Positions 1 to 5,071 of a stretch of DNA of 5,205 nucleotides are shown here, in pieces (within the stretch, counting starts at the first letter, position 1; each line of letters opens with the position of its first letter). A model generated the notes under the pieces. That model searched no databases. It was not told where the DNA came from and saw only the letters and a program-made list of their open reading frames with translations. The DNA comes from Fimbriimonadales bacterium (GTDB taxonomy: Bacteria > Armatimonadota > Fimbriimonadia > Fimbriimonadales > ATM1). A program made the position numbers and the translations under genes. The stretch spans positions 1 to 5,205 of the forward strand of contig JAICGT010000107.1 of assembly GCA_025922995.1 (NCBI GenBank). The letters run 5' to 3'.

Positions 1-165
1 AGCGCCGTCGGCGGCATGGCGCTCAGCATCGTCGGCATGCTGTTCGCCGCTCTCGGCTACCTCCCGCCTGTCGCCGGCGCACTCGCGCAGGAGGCGATAG
101 ACATCCTTGCCGTGGTCAACGCACTGCGCGCCGCTTTCCCTGCGGGGCAACTGACCGATTACTAA
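1..165 (+). CDS. Heavy-metal-translocating P1B-type ATPase, C-terminal end (5' truncated by window edge)
   Basis: Frame 1 is open from the first base to a TAA at 163-165 and gives 54 residues. The sequence begins [14 protein letters not shown] and continues through [16 protein letters not shown] to [10 protein letters not shown]. Seen: a hydrophobic helix, a short polar turn with LPPVAGAL, then QE-ID-hhxxhNALR. This is the usual pattern of the last two membrane helices of P1B ATPases (ZntA/CadA/CtpD type), which normally end a few residues after the NALR motif, as here (FPAGQLTDY). Known of the family: these inner-membrane pumps use ATP to export soft or transition metals such as Zn, Cd, Pb, Co or Cu. 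The metal cannot be named, because the metal-binding helices and the phosphorylation and ATP-binding domains lie outside the window. It converges with the permease on the other strand, with 11 nt between stop codons and no strong terminator. Confidence 0.82.
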   Translation, partial: SAVGGMALSIVGMLFAALGYLPPVAGALAQEAIDILAVVNALRAAFPAGQLTDY

Positions 166-176
166 GCACCTTGAAC

Positions 177-1016
177 CTAAGGTTTACGCGCCGACAGCCC
201 GAGCGCAACACCACCCAAGATAATCACCGCGCTCACCGCCAACCGCTCCGAAATCGCCTCCGAAAGCACCACCACCCCTCCAATAGCCGCAATCACCGGC
301 ACACTCAACTGCGCGATGGCTGCCGACACCGAAGTGATGTGTCGAAGCGCCATATACCAGATCACATATCCCAGCCCTGAAGTGACCGCCCCCGAAACAA
401 CGGCATACGCGACACCGTCCCAATGCACAGCGTCGGTCATCTTATAAGTGGCAGCAAACAGCCCGATCGACATCGGAGCCGCCAAAATAAAGTTGCGTGC
501 CGTATCCGCTACCGGATCCGCGCTCCCCTTGCCCAATAGCGAATAAACCCCCCAAGCGAGCCCTGCGGCAGCCATCAGCCCCGCTCCGCGCAAAGCCGGT
601 GCTTCGACTCCCGGCGCCACCAAATACACCAACCCGGCGCAAGCCACGGCCCACCCCAGCCACGCGCGCGCCCCCGGCCGCTCTCCGGCGATCAACCCGC
701 CAGCGAGCATCGTCACCTGCACCGCCCCAAAAAGCAGCAACGCCCCCGTCCCCGCAGTCAGCTCGAGATACGCGTACGAGAAGCATGCGGCATACACAAA
801 CAGCATGACCGCCGCAAGCCACCGCCGCGGATCGAGAGAAACGCCACGCCCCCGCACCAAGAGCAGCAAAGCCAATGCCCCCGAGCAAATCCGAATCGCC
901 GTAAAAGCCCCAGCATCGATCGACCCCCCACCCAGCGCCAGCCTGCAAAGCACCGAGTTTGCCGCAAACGCGATCAGGGCCAGGAACGTTATCGATGCGA
1001 CGCGCAAACTGAGCAC
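177..1016 (-). CDS. EamA/DMT-superfamily permease (10 TM, RhaT/YdcZ-like drug/metabolite transporter)
   Basis: A 279-residue, almost wholly hydrophobic protein of typical length for two EamA repeats of five helices each. Repeat 1 spans about residues 8-132, with the hallmark FAANSVLCRLALGGG at 17-31 followed by an FTAIR segment. Repeat 2 spans about 143-275, with a VYSLLGKGSADP turn at 157-168. The C-terminal signature is GLGYVIWYMALRHI (214-227), then AQLSVPVIAAIGG (235-247) and LSEAISERL (251-259). Known: the family moves small metabolites (amino acids, purines, pigments and others) across the inner membrane, often as exporters; the substrate cannot be read from sequence. The start is a GTG at 1014-1016. 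The frame is open for 24 more codons upstream (to a TAG at 1086-1088) but holds no ATG, GTG or TTG, so GTG is the best call. The nearest purine-rich stretch (AAGGGGG) is 17 nt away, too far for a good ribosome binding site. The gene has its own upstream gap with possible operator sites, so it is probably transcribed separately from the symporter. Confidence 0.9.
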   Translation of the reverse strand: MLSLRVASITFLALIAFAANSVLCRLALGGGSIDAGAFTAIRICSGALALLLLVRGRGVSLDPRRWLAAVMLFVYAACFSYAYLELTAGTGALLLFGAVQVTMLAGGLIAGERPGARAWLGWAVACAGLVYLVAPGVEAPALRGAGLMAAAGLAWGVYSLLGKGSADPVADTARNFILAAPMSIGLFAATYKMTDAVHWDGVAYAVVSGAVTSGLGYVIWYMALRHITSVSAAIAQLSVPVIAAIGGVVVLSEAISERLAVSAVIILGGVALGLSARKP

Positions 1017-1103
1017 TTGCGAATAAGACGTCGCCCCCTTGCCAAAAATATCCGTCCAAAATGGTTTACCTTTGGGCGTCTCCTGTCGCTAAGGAATAGA
1101 TTC

Positions 1104-1133
1104 ACTGTCAACACAGTCAACTGGAAATTGACT
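1104..1133 (-). promoter_or_regulatory. Cluster of TTGAC/GTCAA boxes upstream of the permease: candidate promoter/operator
   Basis: Within 30 bp lie GTCAAC (1107-1112), AGTCAAC (1115-1121) and an inverted TTGACT (1128-1133). AGTCAA and TTGACT form a 6-bp dyad with a 7-nt spacer (1115-1133). ACTGT/ACAGT (1104-1117) forms a second, overlapping dyad. On the - strand the boxes read as two -35-like hexamers, TTGACT (1115-1120) and TTGACA (1106-1111). The first is followed 16 nt later by TATTCC, a poor -10. The block lies about 90 nt upstream of the permease GTG in AT-richer DNA. I infer a promoter with an overlapping repressor or activator site. The regulator is unknown, and the assignment rests on pattern alone. 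Confidence 0.35.
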
Positions 1134-1138
1134 CCTCG

Positions 1139-1199
1139 CTATTCATTTGTTACGTCGGAAAAAATGAGGAACTAATTGAGCAAAAAAATGAATGAATAG
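1139..1199. repeat. Spaced 9-bp inverted repeat (CTATTCATT ... AATGAATAG)
   Basis: CTATTCATT at 1139-1147 is the exact reverse complement of AATGAATAG at 1191-1199, with 43 nt between them. AATGAAT also occurs once more in overlapping register (1187-1193). The block is AT-rich and includes a run of seven A (1182-1188). It lies in the gap between the end of the symporter gene and the promoter-like boxes of the permease. It could be a binding site for a DNA-looping or dimeric regulator, or a weak structure in the 3' part of the symporter transcript. It is too AT-rich and too widely spaced to be a convincing terminator, and chance is possible. Confidence 0.3.
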
Positions 1200-1263
1200 T
1201 GAAACCGACTAACGAAACAACCGATCCAACGGGGCAACAAAACCGAGCGAGCGCGGAGTCGCG

Positions 1264-3072
1264 TCAAGACCCGTGGCTGGCTTCCGGATCGATCTCTTCG
1301 TATTCGCTTGCCAAGTCGTCGTCCTCCGGTCGGATGTCGGGCATGCGTATCTGGATAATTCTCGCTGCCAACGCGTCGGTCGTGATATTCACCGCGGTGC
1401 GCAACATGTCCAGTGGGCGGTCGATGGCAAAAATGGTTGCGATCTTCGTGGCCGGCAAACCAACCGCGCTCAATACCATGACCATCGTCACCAAGCCTGC
1501 ACTAGGAATCCCTGCGGCTCCCATTGCGGCAACTACAGCCAGAATCGCGACCAGGAATTGCTCGCCGAAACCGAAGTCGATTCCGAAGGCCTGAGCAAAG
1601 AAGATCACTGCTATCGCCTCGAATGCGGCGGTGCCATCCATATTCAGCGTTGCGCCAATCGGCACCACGAAGTTTCGAATGCGCTTGGAGACACCCATTT
1701 CCTCCACACACTTCATCGTCACCGGGAGCGTCGCATTTGAGCTGTTCGTTCCAAATGCGACGGCCAATGCCGGCCCGATTCGTCGCACAAATTCAATTGG
1801 GTTGTACTTGCCGAACTTCCACGCAATTAGGAGCAAGAAGCAGAAGTGGGTAGCCAGTGTAAGAATTACGGTAAGCGCGAACAGCAATAAGCCTTGAATT
1901 AGGTTCGAGAGAAAGGCGATATCCTGAACGCCTATGGTATGCGCGATCAACAGCCCAACGCCATAGGGTGCCAAACGCATTACCCAACCGATCAGAACGA
2001 ATACGATATCGTTCATCGCTTCGAAGAAGTTGAACACGGGGGCACACCGTTTCTTGCCGATGGCGAGCATCGCAAACGCCATTAGGATCGTGAAGAACAG
2101 AATGCCGATAATGTCGAGCTCCGCGATTGCGGCTATCGGGTTTGTCGGGATGATATTTAGAATTAATTCAGAGGCTGTCCTGTCCGAAACCGCCCCTTCG
2201 ATCGCCTCGTTCTGCCACTGTTCTCGCAGCGGCACGCCAGGCTGGATCAGATTTACGTACACAGCTCCGGTGAAGGCTGCTACCAGCATTGTGCCGATGT
2301 AGATGAACGCCGTCATTCCGCCCATCCGTCCAAGGCGCTTCATGCTGCCCAAGCTGGCTATGCCGACTAGAACCGTTACGATGACGAGCGGCACGACGAG
2401 CATCTTCAACAGTCGCAGGAATATCTCGCCGCCCACGTACACGACTTCCGTAATGGCCGGTCTGACAGTGACACCTTTGCGTTCCTTTAGCTCAATTGAC
2501 TCGATGTCGATATCGACTGCCGGGCCGATAATATCGGCCGCAGACGCAAAGGGAGTTCCTGCAACGAGTACTGGTCGACCTACCTCCTTTCCGAGAACGG
2601 TAACCTTTCCAGGCTTGCTCGTGGAAGATGGCAAAAGGACATCGACGGTTTCGCCTGAAACAGCTGTTAGAGTTAGCCGGTCGCCGGGCTGCACCCCTTC
2701 AGGTTTTATAAACAGCTTGCCGTCTATGTACATCCGGTCGGTCAGTGAACGTTGACCGTCCGCATCCGGCACGATGTCGGCGCCAATGACTTCCATGCCA
2801 AGCGCATCGCCGATAACCTGAGACGCTTCATTCACAGTCATGCCGGCAACCTCTACGGCATTGCCGATTTCCCTGTCAGGCGACTTCAGTCGGGCCGCCT
2901 CTTTGGCGGATTCAGGAACGATGACGTCGATTTTCTCGCCAGAGGAGGTTGTCAATGTCAGCGTGTCGTTCGGCTGCACCCCGACCGGAGTCAGACGTAA
3001 GAGAACGAGCCCCAGCAGGATACCGAGAACGATGCCGATCAGAACTTTTAGTCCGAGCCCTTTGCCGATCAC
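1264..3072 (-). CDS. Dicarboxylate/amino-acid:cation symporter (DAACS/SLC1 family) with duplicated periplasmic insert
   Basis: A 602-residue inner-membrane secondary transporter; bacterial relatives are usually 400-450 residues. TM1 is about 8-27 and TM2 starts with IFLRLLKMLVVPLV (217-230). Reading on: the HP1 loop GTNSSNATLP (441-450), the TM7 sodium motif NMDGT (477-481), the HP2 loop GIPSAGLV (521-528), and TM8 with IDRPLDMLRTAVNITTD (550-566). By comparison with GltPh, D555, R558, N562 and D566 match D394, R397, N401 and D405. The Arg suggests acidic substrates (glutamate, aspartate or C4-dicarboxylates) co-transported with Na+ or H+. HP1 and HP2 look more like the EAAT-type subgroup than like DctA. 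Odd: residues about 29-208, between TM1 and TM2, are an extra soluble region made of two tandem repeats. The tail after TM8 is acidic (about 579-602) and presumably cytoplasmic. The start is GTG (3070-3072) with no clear Shine-Dalgarno; the frame is open for 22 more codons upstream but has no ATG, GTG or TTG. An intrinsic terminator upstream separates it from the preceding gene, so it needs its own promoter. Confidence 0.95.
   Translation of the reverse strand: MIGKGLGLKVLIGIVLGILLGLVLLRLTPVGVQPNDTLTLTTSSGEKIDVIVPESAKEAARLKSPDREIGNAVEVAGMTVNEASQVIGDALGMEVIGADIVPDADGQRSLTDRMYIDGKLFIKPEGVQPGDRLTLTAVSGETVDVLLPSSTSKPGKVTVLGKEVGRPVLVAGTPFASAADIIGPAVDIDIESIELKERKGVTVRPAITEVVYVGGEIFLRLLKMLVVPLVIVTVLVGIASLGSMKRLGRMGGMTAFIYIGTMLVAAFTGAVYVNLIQPGVPLREQWQNEAIEGAVSDRTASELILNIIPTNPIAAIAELDIIGILFFTILMAFAMLAIGKKRCAPVFNFFEAMNDIVFVLIGWVMRLAPYGVGLLIAHTIGVQDIAFLSNLIQGLLLFALTVILTLATHFCFLLLIAWKFGKYNPIEFVRRIGPALAVAFGTNSSNATLPVTMKCVEEMGVSKRIRNFVVPIGATLNMDGTAAFEAIAVIFFAQAFGIDFGFGEQFLVAILAVVAAMGAAGIPSAGLVTMVMVLSAVGLPATKIATIFAIDRPLDMLRTAVNITTDALAARIIQIRMPDIRPEDDDLASEYEEIDPEASHGS
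2413..2982 (-). repeat. Tandem duplication of a ~95-residue unit inside the symporter's TM1-TM2 loop
   Basis: Unit A is residues 31-125 (2698-2982) and unit B is residues 126-220 (2413-2697). They align without a gap at an offset of exactly 95 residues over residues 31-100 against 126-195, with about 26 of 70 identical by my count. Paired landmarks are GVQPNDTLTLT with GVQPGDRLTLT, SGEKIDVIVP with SGETVDVLLP, EIG with EVG, and VEVAGM with VLVAGT. The end of unit A (YIDGKLFIK, 115-123) resembles the start of TM2 at the end of unit B (YVGGEIFLR, 212-220), so the duplicated piece seems to have run from the end of TM1 to the start of TM2. At DNA level GGCTGCACCCC occurs at both unit starts (2972-2982 and 2687-2697), 285 bp apart, but the rest has diverged, so the duplication is old. 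Confidence 0.85.
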
Positions 3073-3085
3073 TTGCGGGATGCTA

Positions 3086-3101
3086 CCCGCTCGGGAGCGG
3101 G
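3086..3101. promoter_or_regulatory. GC-rich hairpin just upstream of the symporter start
   Basis: CCCGCTC-GG-GAGCGGG is a perfect 7-bp inverted repeat; with a 4-nt loop the stem is 6 bp. It lies 13 nt upstream of the symporter's GTG and would form in the mRNA leader. No Shine-Dalgarno lies between it and the start. It has no T-run on either side, so it is not a terminator. I infer that it may limit ribosome access or help define the leader structure. Confidence 0.4.
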
Positions 3102-3189
3102 GCGGTTCCTCAGAGCACTTGGCCGAACGCGCTCGAGCTCATCCAAGTTCTGGGTGCCGAACTCGTGCGTAGCCCCTGGCGTCGCTTAG

Positions 3190-3219
3190 ATTGTGTAGTC
3201 GAGGGCGCGGCATTCGCAA
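3190..3219 (-). promoter_or_regulatory. Possible sigma70-type promoter of the symporter gene
   Basis: On the - strand TTGCGA (3214-3219) and CACAAT (3190-3195) are spaced by 18 nt, about 117 nt upstream of the GTG. Both hexamers match the consensus only partly (4 of 6 each). Support is mainly positional: transcription from the preceding gene should stop at the 3315-3348 terminator, so a promoter must lie in the 3073-3314 gap. This is the best pair I found and remains a weak call. Confidence 0.22.
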
Positions 3220-3314
3220 AAAGTATTCCGCCTATGCGGCAATATCCTTGACGAGCACAACCGGTGCAGCGCCGGTCCATTGTCATGTGCAGCTTCTAGC
3301 CAGCTCTCAAACAG

Positions 3315-3348
3315 CAAAAAAGCGGGTCACCGAAAAGGCGACCCGCTT
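3315..3348 (-). terminator. Strong intrinsic (Rho-independent) terminator after the DUF6263-like gene
   Basis: Read on the - strand: AAGCGGGTCGCC, loop TTTTC, GGTGACCCGCTT, then more T. The 12-bp stem (arms 3337-3348 and 3320-3331) is perfect apart from one G-T pair. It runs into a tract of six T (3315-3320), the first two of which are also part of the stem. It begins 17 nt after the stop codon of the gene at 3366-4088. On the + strand the hairpin lacks a T-run, so it acts in one direction. It separates the envelope-protein genes from the symporter. Confidence 0.92.
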
Positions 3349-3365
3349 AGTAAATCAAAGCCGAA

Positions 3366-4088
3366 CTACGGGATCAACTTCATCGTTGCCGTAGCATCGA
3401 CCGGAGGCATACCCGGTTGGAACTCGACGTTCTTCATGTTGAACGTGCCCTTCACTGCCGCGCCGTCTTTCTCACGGATCCACACCGTCGACTTAACGCT
3501 CAGTGGCGTGGTGCCCGATGTCTCTTTGTAGTCGCCTCGAATTCGAACCGTTCGTTCCGTTCCGATCATGTCGACACCTTCTACGGTGAACGTGCCCGTG
3601 GCGTCTACGGCACCTTTCGTATCACCCTTGATAGTGCGCGTCCAGCTTTCGCCGACCTTGACATCTTTATTCGGATAGGACATGGAGTAAGCGTTCTCCA
3701 TCCGCGTCTGGTTTTCAGCCCCGGGCTGATCAGAAGTGACGGAAATCAATTCGCCCTTCAGGTTGTAAACGGTCGTAGAGTTGAAATCCTGGCCGCCCAT
3801 CATCTGGCTCATGTCTTCGCCGTTGATCACGAGCGTCATACTCCCGGTCTTCCCCTCCATCGTGACCTTGCCGTCCTCGATCTTGGTGACCTTCTGGGTC
3901 TGAACCATGCCGACGGCGATGTCGCCCATCGTGCCGCCCATGTCCATGCTGGCCTTGACATCGATCTGATACTTAAGCGTTTCGCCGACTTTCGGCTTCC
4001 ACTCGAGTTTGAAAGTGTCCTGCGCGGCAAACGCAGCCACAGCGAGCAGACAAGCTGCCCCTACAAAAACTTTGGTTTGAATCTTCAT
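3366..4088 (-). CDS. Secreted hypothetical protein, DUF6263-like
   Basis: A 240-residue protein with a clear Sec signal peptide: a positively charged start (MKIQTK), a hydrophobic core at about 7-20, and a likely cleavage near AFAA-QD (19-24). The mature part is predicted to be beta-rich and soluble. Two features recall DUF6263-type envelope proteins: an early LEWKPKVGETLKYQIDV segment (28-44), and YPNKDVKVGESW (138-149) followed by regular beta-strand-like stretches and a TVWIREKDGAAVKG segment (201-214). The family has no known reaction and I assign none. Odd: the mature N-terminal half is rich in methionine, with MDMGGTM (48-54) and MSQMMGG (93-99). There is no lipobox; the only cysteine lies within the signal peptide. 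The start is firmly set by AGGAGG 4 nt upstream. It may be co-transcribed with the CsgG-like gene 101 nt upstream or have its own promoter in that gap. It ends at a strong terminator. The coding call is sure; the family is a likely match. Confidence 0.9.
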   Translation of the reverse strand: MKIQTKVFVGAACLLAVAAFAAQDTFKLEWKPKVGETLKYQIDVKASMDMGGTMGDIAVGMVQTQKVTKIEDGKVTMEGKTGSMTLVINGEDMSQMMGGQDFNSTTVYNLKGELISVTSDQPGAENQTRMENAYSMSYPNKDVKVGESWTRTIKGDTKGAVDATGTFTVEGVDMIGTERTVRIRGDYKETSGTTPLSVKSTVWIREKDGAAVKGTFNMKNVEFQPGMPPVDATATMKLIP

Positions 4089-4092
4089 TGCG

Positions 4093-4098
4093 CCTCCT
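4093..4098 (-). promoter_or_regulatory. Ribosome binding site AGGAGG
   Basis: On the - strand AGGAGG lies 4 nt before the ATG at 4086-4088. It is a full match to the anti-Shine-Dalgarno and the only one of this quality before any gene in the window. It fixes the start and predicts strong translation of the secreted protein. Confidence 0.9.
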
Positions 4099-4140
4099 GA
4101 GATGCACGATAAATACGGTCGAAGATCATCCGCCGTTTCG

Positions 4141-4164
4141 TGCCTCGTACGATATTACGAGGCA
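4141..4164. repeat. Perfect 9-bp inverted repeat between the CsgG-like and DUF6263-like genes
   Basis: TGCCTCGTA (4141-4149) and TACGAGGCA (4156-4164) are exact reverse complements around a 6-nt loop (CGATAT). It begins 25 nt after the stop of the CsgG-like gene and ends 52 nt before the ATG of the DUF6263-like gene. Neither side has a T-run, so it is not a standard intrinsic terminator. It could be an mRNA-stabilising or processing stem, a partial terminator, or a dyad operator for a promoter of the downstream gene. In the last case a poor -10-like TATTTA lies at 4110-4115, but I see no matching -35. Confidence 0.55.
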
Positions 4165-4189
4165 AGATACCCCACTCGGTTCCCGCGCG

Positions 4190-5059
4190 CTATTGGCGAA
4201 CGATGTTTTTGACTGCAACGCCGCCGCCGGTGGTCACTTCGCAGACAGCCGACAGCGCGTCCACCCGAATCACTTTCAGTGTTGCGATCTCTTGCTCTTC
4301 GCCCGGCCTGAGCATTTCGCCCGAAATCGGATCGTAAAGCGGAGCGGAAGTCTCCAGCACCCTGAGGCTCATACCGGCCCTTAGGCCCGAGTCCTTGCCG
4401 CGGTTGATCACGACACGGCCAGAATCTTCTACAGCAGCAACGATCGCTCGCCATTTAACGCCTTCCAACCCTTTACCGAAGTCCTTTAGGGCTTCCTTCA
4501 CGGCGCGCTCGACCGCAACGCCGATGTCGGTTTTCCGAAGGTCCCCGACGTCGATGCGGCCGGTGTCACGGTTGTACACGTCGACCGAGGACGCCGAGTG
4601 CTTGCCACTTCCCTTGGTTTCCGCAATCGACGGCCCTTTCGGCATGGTGCGTGTTACGAGTTTGAGCTGAACTTCGGCGGTCGATGTTGCGACGCTTCCG
4701 CTCGCGATTCCTCCGCCGAGTCGACTGATCGGATCTGGCACCCTCGTTCTGTCCGTCGACTGCTTCGCAGACACAACTACGGGATCCAGGAACACATCGG
4801 CCAAAAGATAGGATAAATCTTCAGCACCGGCGCCAACTGATTTCGGCAGCGTGAGCGGCGCAACGTCGAACCGCCCGTCCTCTCGTAAGAGCTCGAGCAG
4901 TAATTCACGGAACGAGTCCTTGTTCTTGCCGCCTTGGCGAATCAAATCCCATCCGGACCCTTCGGTTACTGCCACGCGAAGCTTCAGCTTTTCTGCCTGG
5001 GGAGCGCCGACCGCTGCCGGCTGCATAACGAGAATTCCGATCATTAATGTCAGCAGCAT
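4190..5059 (-). CDS. Exported CsgG/FlgT-like protein of unknown role
   Basis: A 289-residue protein. Residues 1-19 form a hydrophobic signal-like segment (MLLTLMIGILVMQPAAVGA) that has no positive charge at its start and no lipobox cysteine; the only cysteine is C273. Residues 26-140 resemble the CsgG fold: a strand LRVAVTEGSG, a helix with SFRELLLELLREDGRFDV (49-66), a variable section, and a strand AEVQLKLVTRTM (128-139). A DTGRIDVGDL stretch (165-174) and an amphipathic helix (177-196, GVAVERAVKEALKDF) follow. Residues 201-288 match the plan of an FlgT C-terminal domain: VKWRAIVAAV, RVVINRGKDSGLRAGM (215-230), LYDPISGEML (241-250), then IATLKVIRVD (258-267). Known: CsgG forms an outer-membrane export pore for curli, and FlgT sits in the flagellar basal body of some bacteria. 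Neither curli nor flagellar genes are visible here, so the role is open. The ATG is the first start possible after gpmA's stop, which is in the same frame. There is no clear Shine-Dalgarno, so translation may be coupled to gpmA. Confidence 0.85.
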   Translation of the reverse strand: MLLTLMIGILVMQPAAVGAPQAEKLKLRVAVTEGSGWDLIRQGGKNKDSFRELLLELLREDGRFDVAPLTLPKSVGAGAEDLSYLLADVFLDPVVVSAKQSTDRTRVPDPISRLGGGIASGSVATSTAEVQLKLVTRTMPKGPSIAETKGSGKHSASSVDVYNRDTGRIDVGDLRKTDIGVAVERAVKEALKDFGKGLEGVKWRAIVAAVEDSGRVVINRGKDSGLRAGMSLRVLETSAPLYDPISGEMLRPGEEQEIATLKVIRVDALSAVCEVTTGGGVAVKNIVRQ

Positions 5060-5071
5060 GGTGCAGTTACT

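Noticed and set aside
168..184. Small hairpin ACCTT-GAACCT-AAGGT between the convergent ATPase and permease stops
   Set aside because: A 5-bp stem with little GC and no real T-run on either strand; it may help end transcription but does not meet the standard for a terminator.
598..622. tRNA T-arm-like motif (GCTTCGACTCCCGGCGCC)
   Set aside because: Lies inside the permease coding sequence, and no acceptor, D-arm or anticodon arm could be placed around it.
442..1059. 205-codon ORF on - strand with TTG start preceded by AAAGG
   Set aside because: Shadow of the permease in another frame. The translation is rich in Gly, Arg, Cys and Trp with no domain, whereas the permease frame has clear membrane helices and family motifs.
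1224..1262. Possible terminator after the symporter (GC-rich segment followed on the - strand by GGTTTTGTT)
   Set aside because: Only a 4-bp stem (GCGA/TCGC) with an 8-nt loop can be drawn and the T-run is broken; too weak to call.
2949..3251. Open frame on + strand across the symporter start and leader (segment with LELIQVLGAELVRSPW)
   Set aside because: Most of it is antisense to the well-supported symporter. The part beyond looks somewhat protein-like, but there is no ribosome binding site and no recognisable domain.
3110..3286. 58-codon ORF on - strand starting MTMDRRCTGCARQGYC
   Set aside because: Not called as a gene: no clear ribosome binding site, a low-complexity Ser/Arg-rich second half, and no family resemblance. 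Kept only as part of the leader finding.
3073..3314. Possible structured ncRNA or riboswitch (several short stems, e.g. ACCGG/CCGGT at 3260-3276 and CCGC/GCGG at 3232-3243)
   Set aside because: Stems are 4-6 bp and do not build a known architecture; I found no match to tmRNA, RNase P, SRP or 6S RNA signatures by eye.
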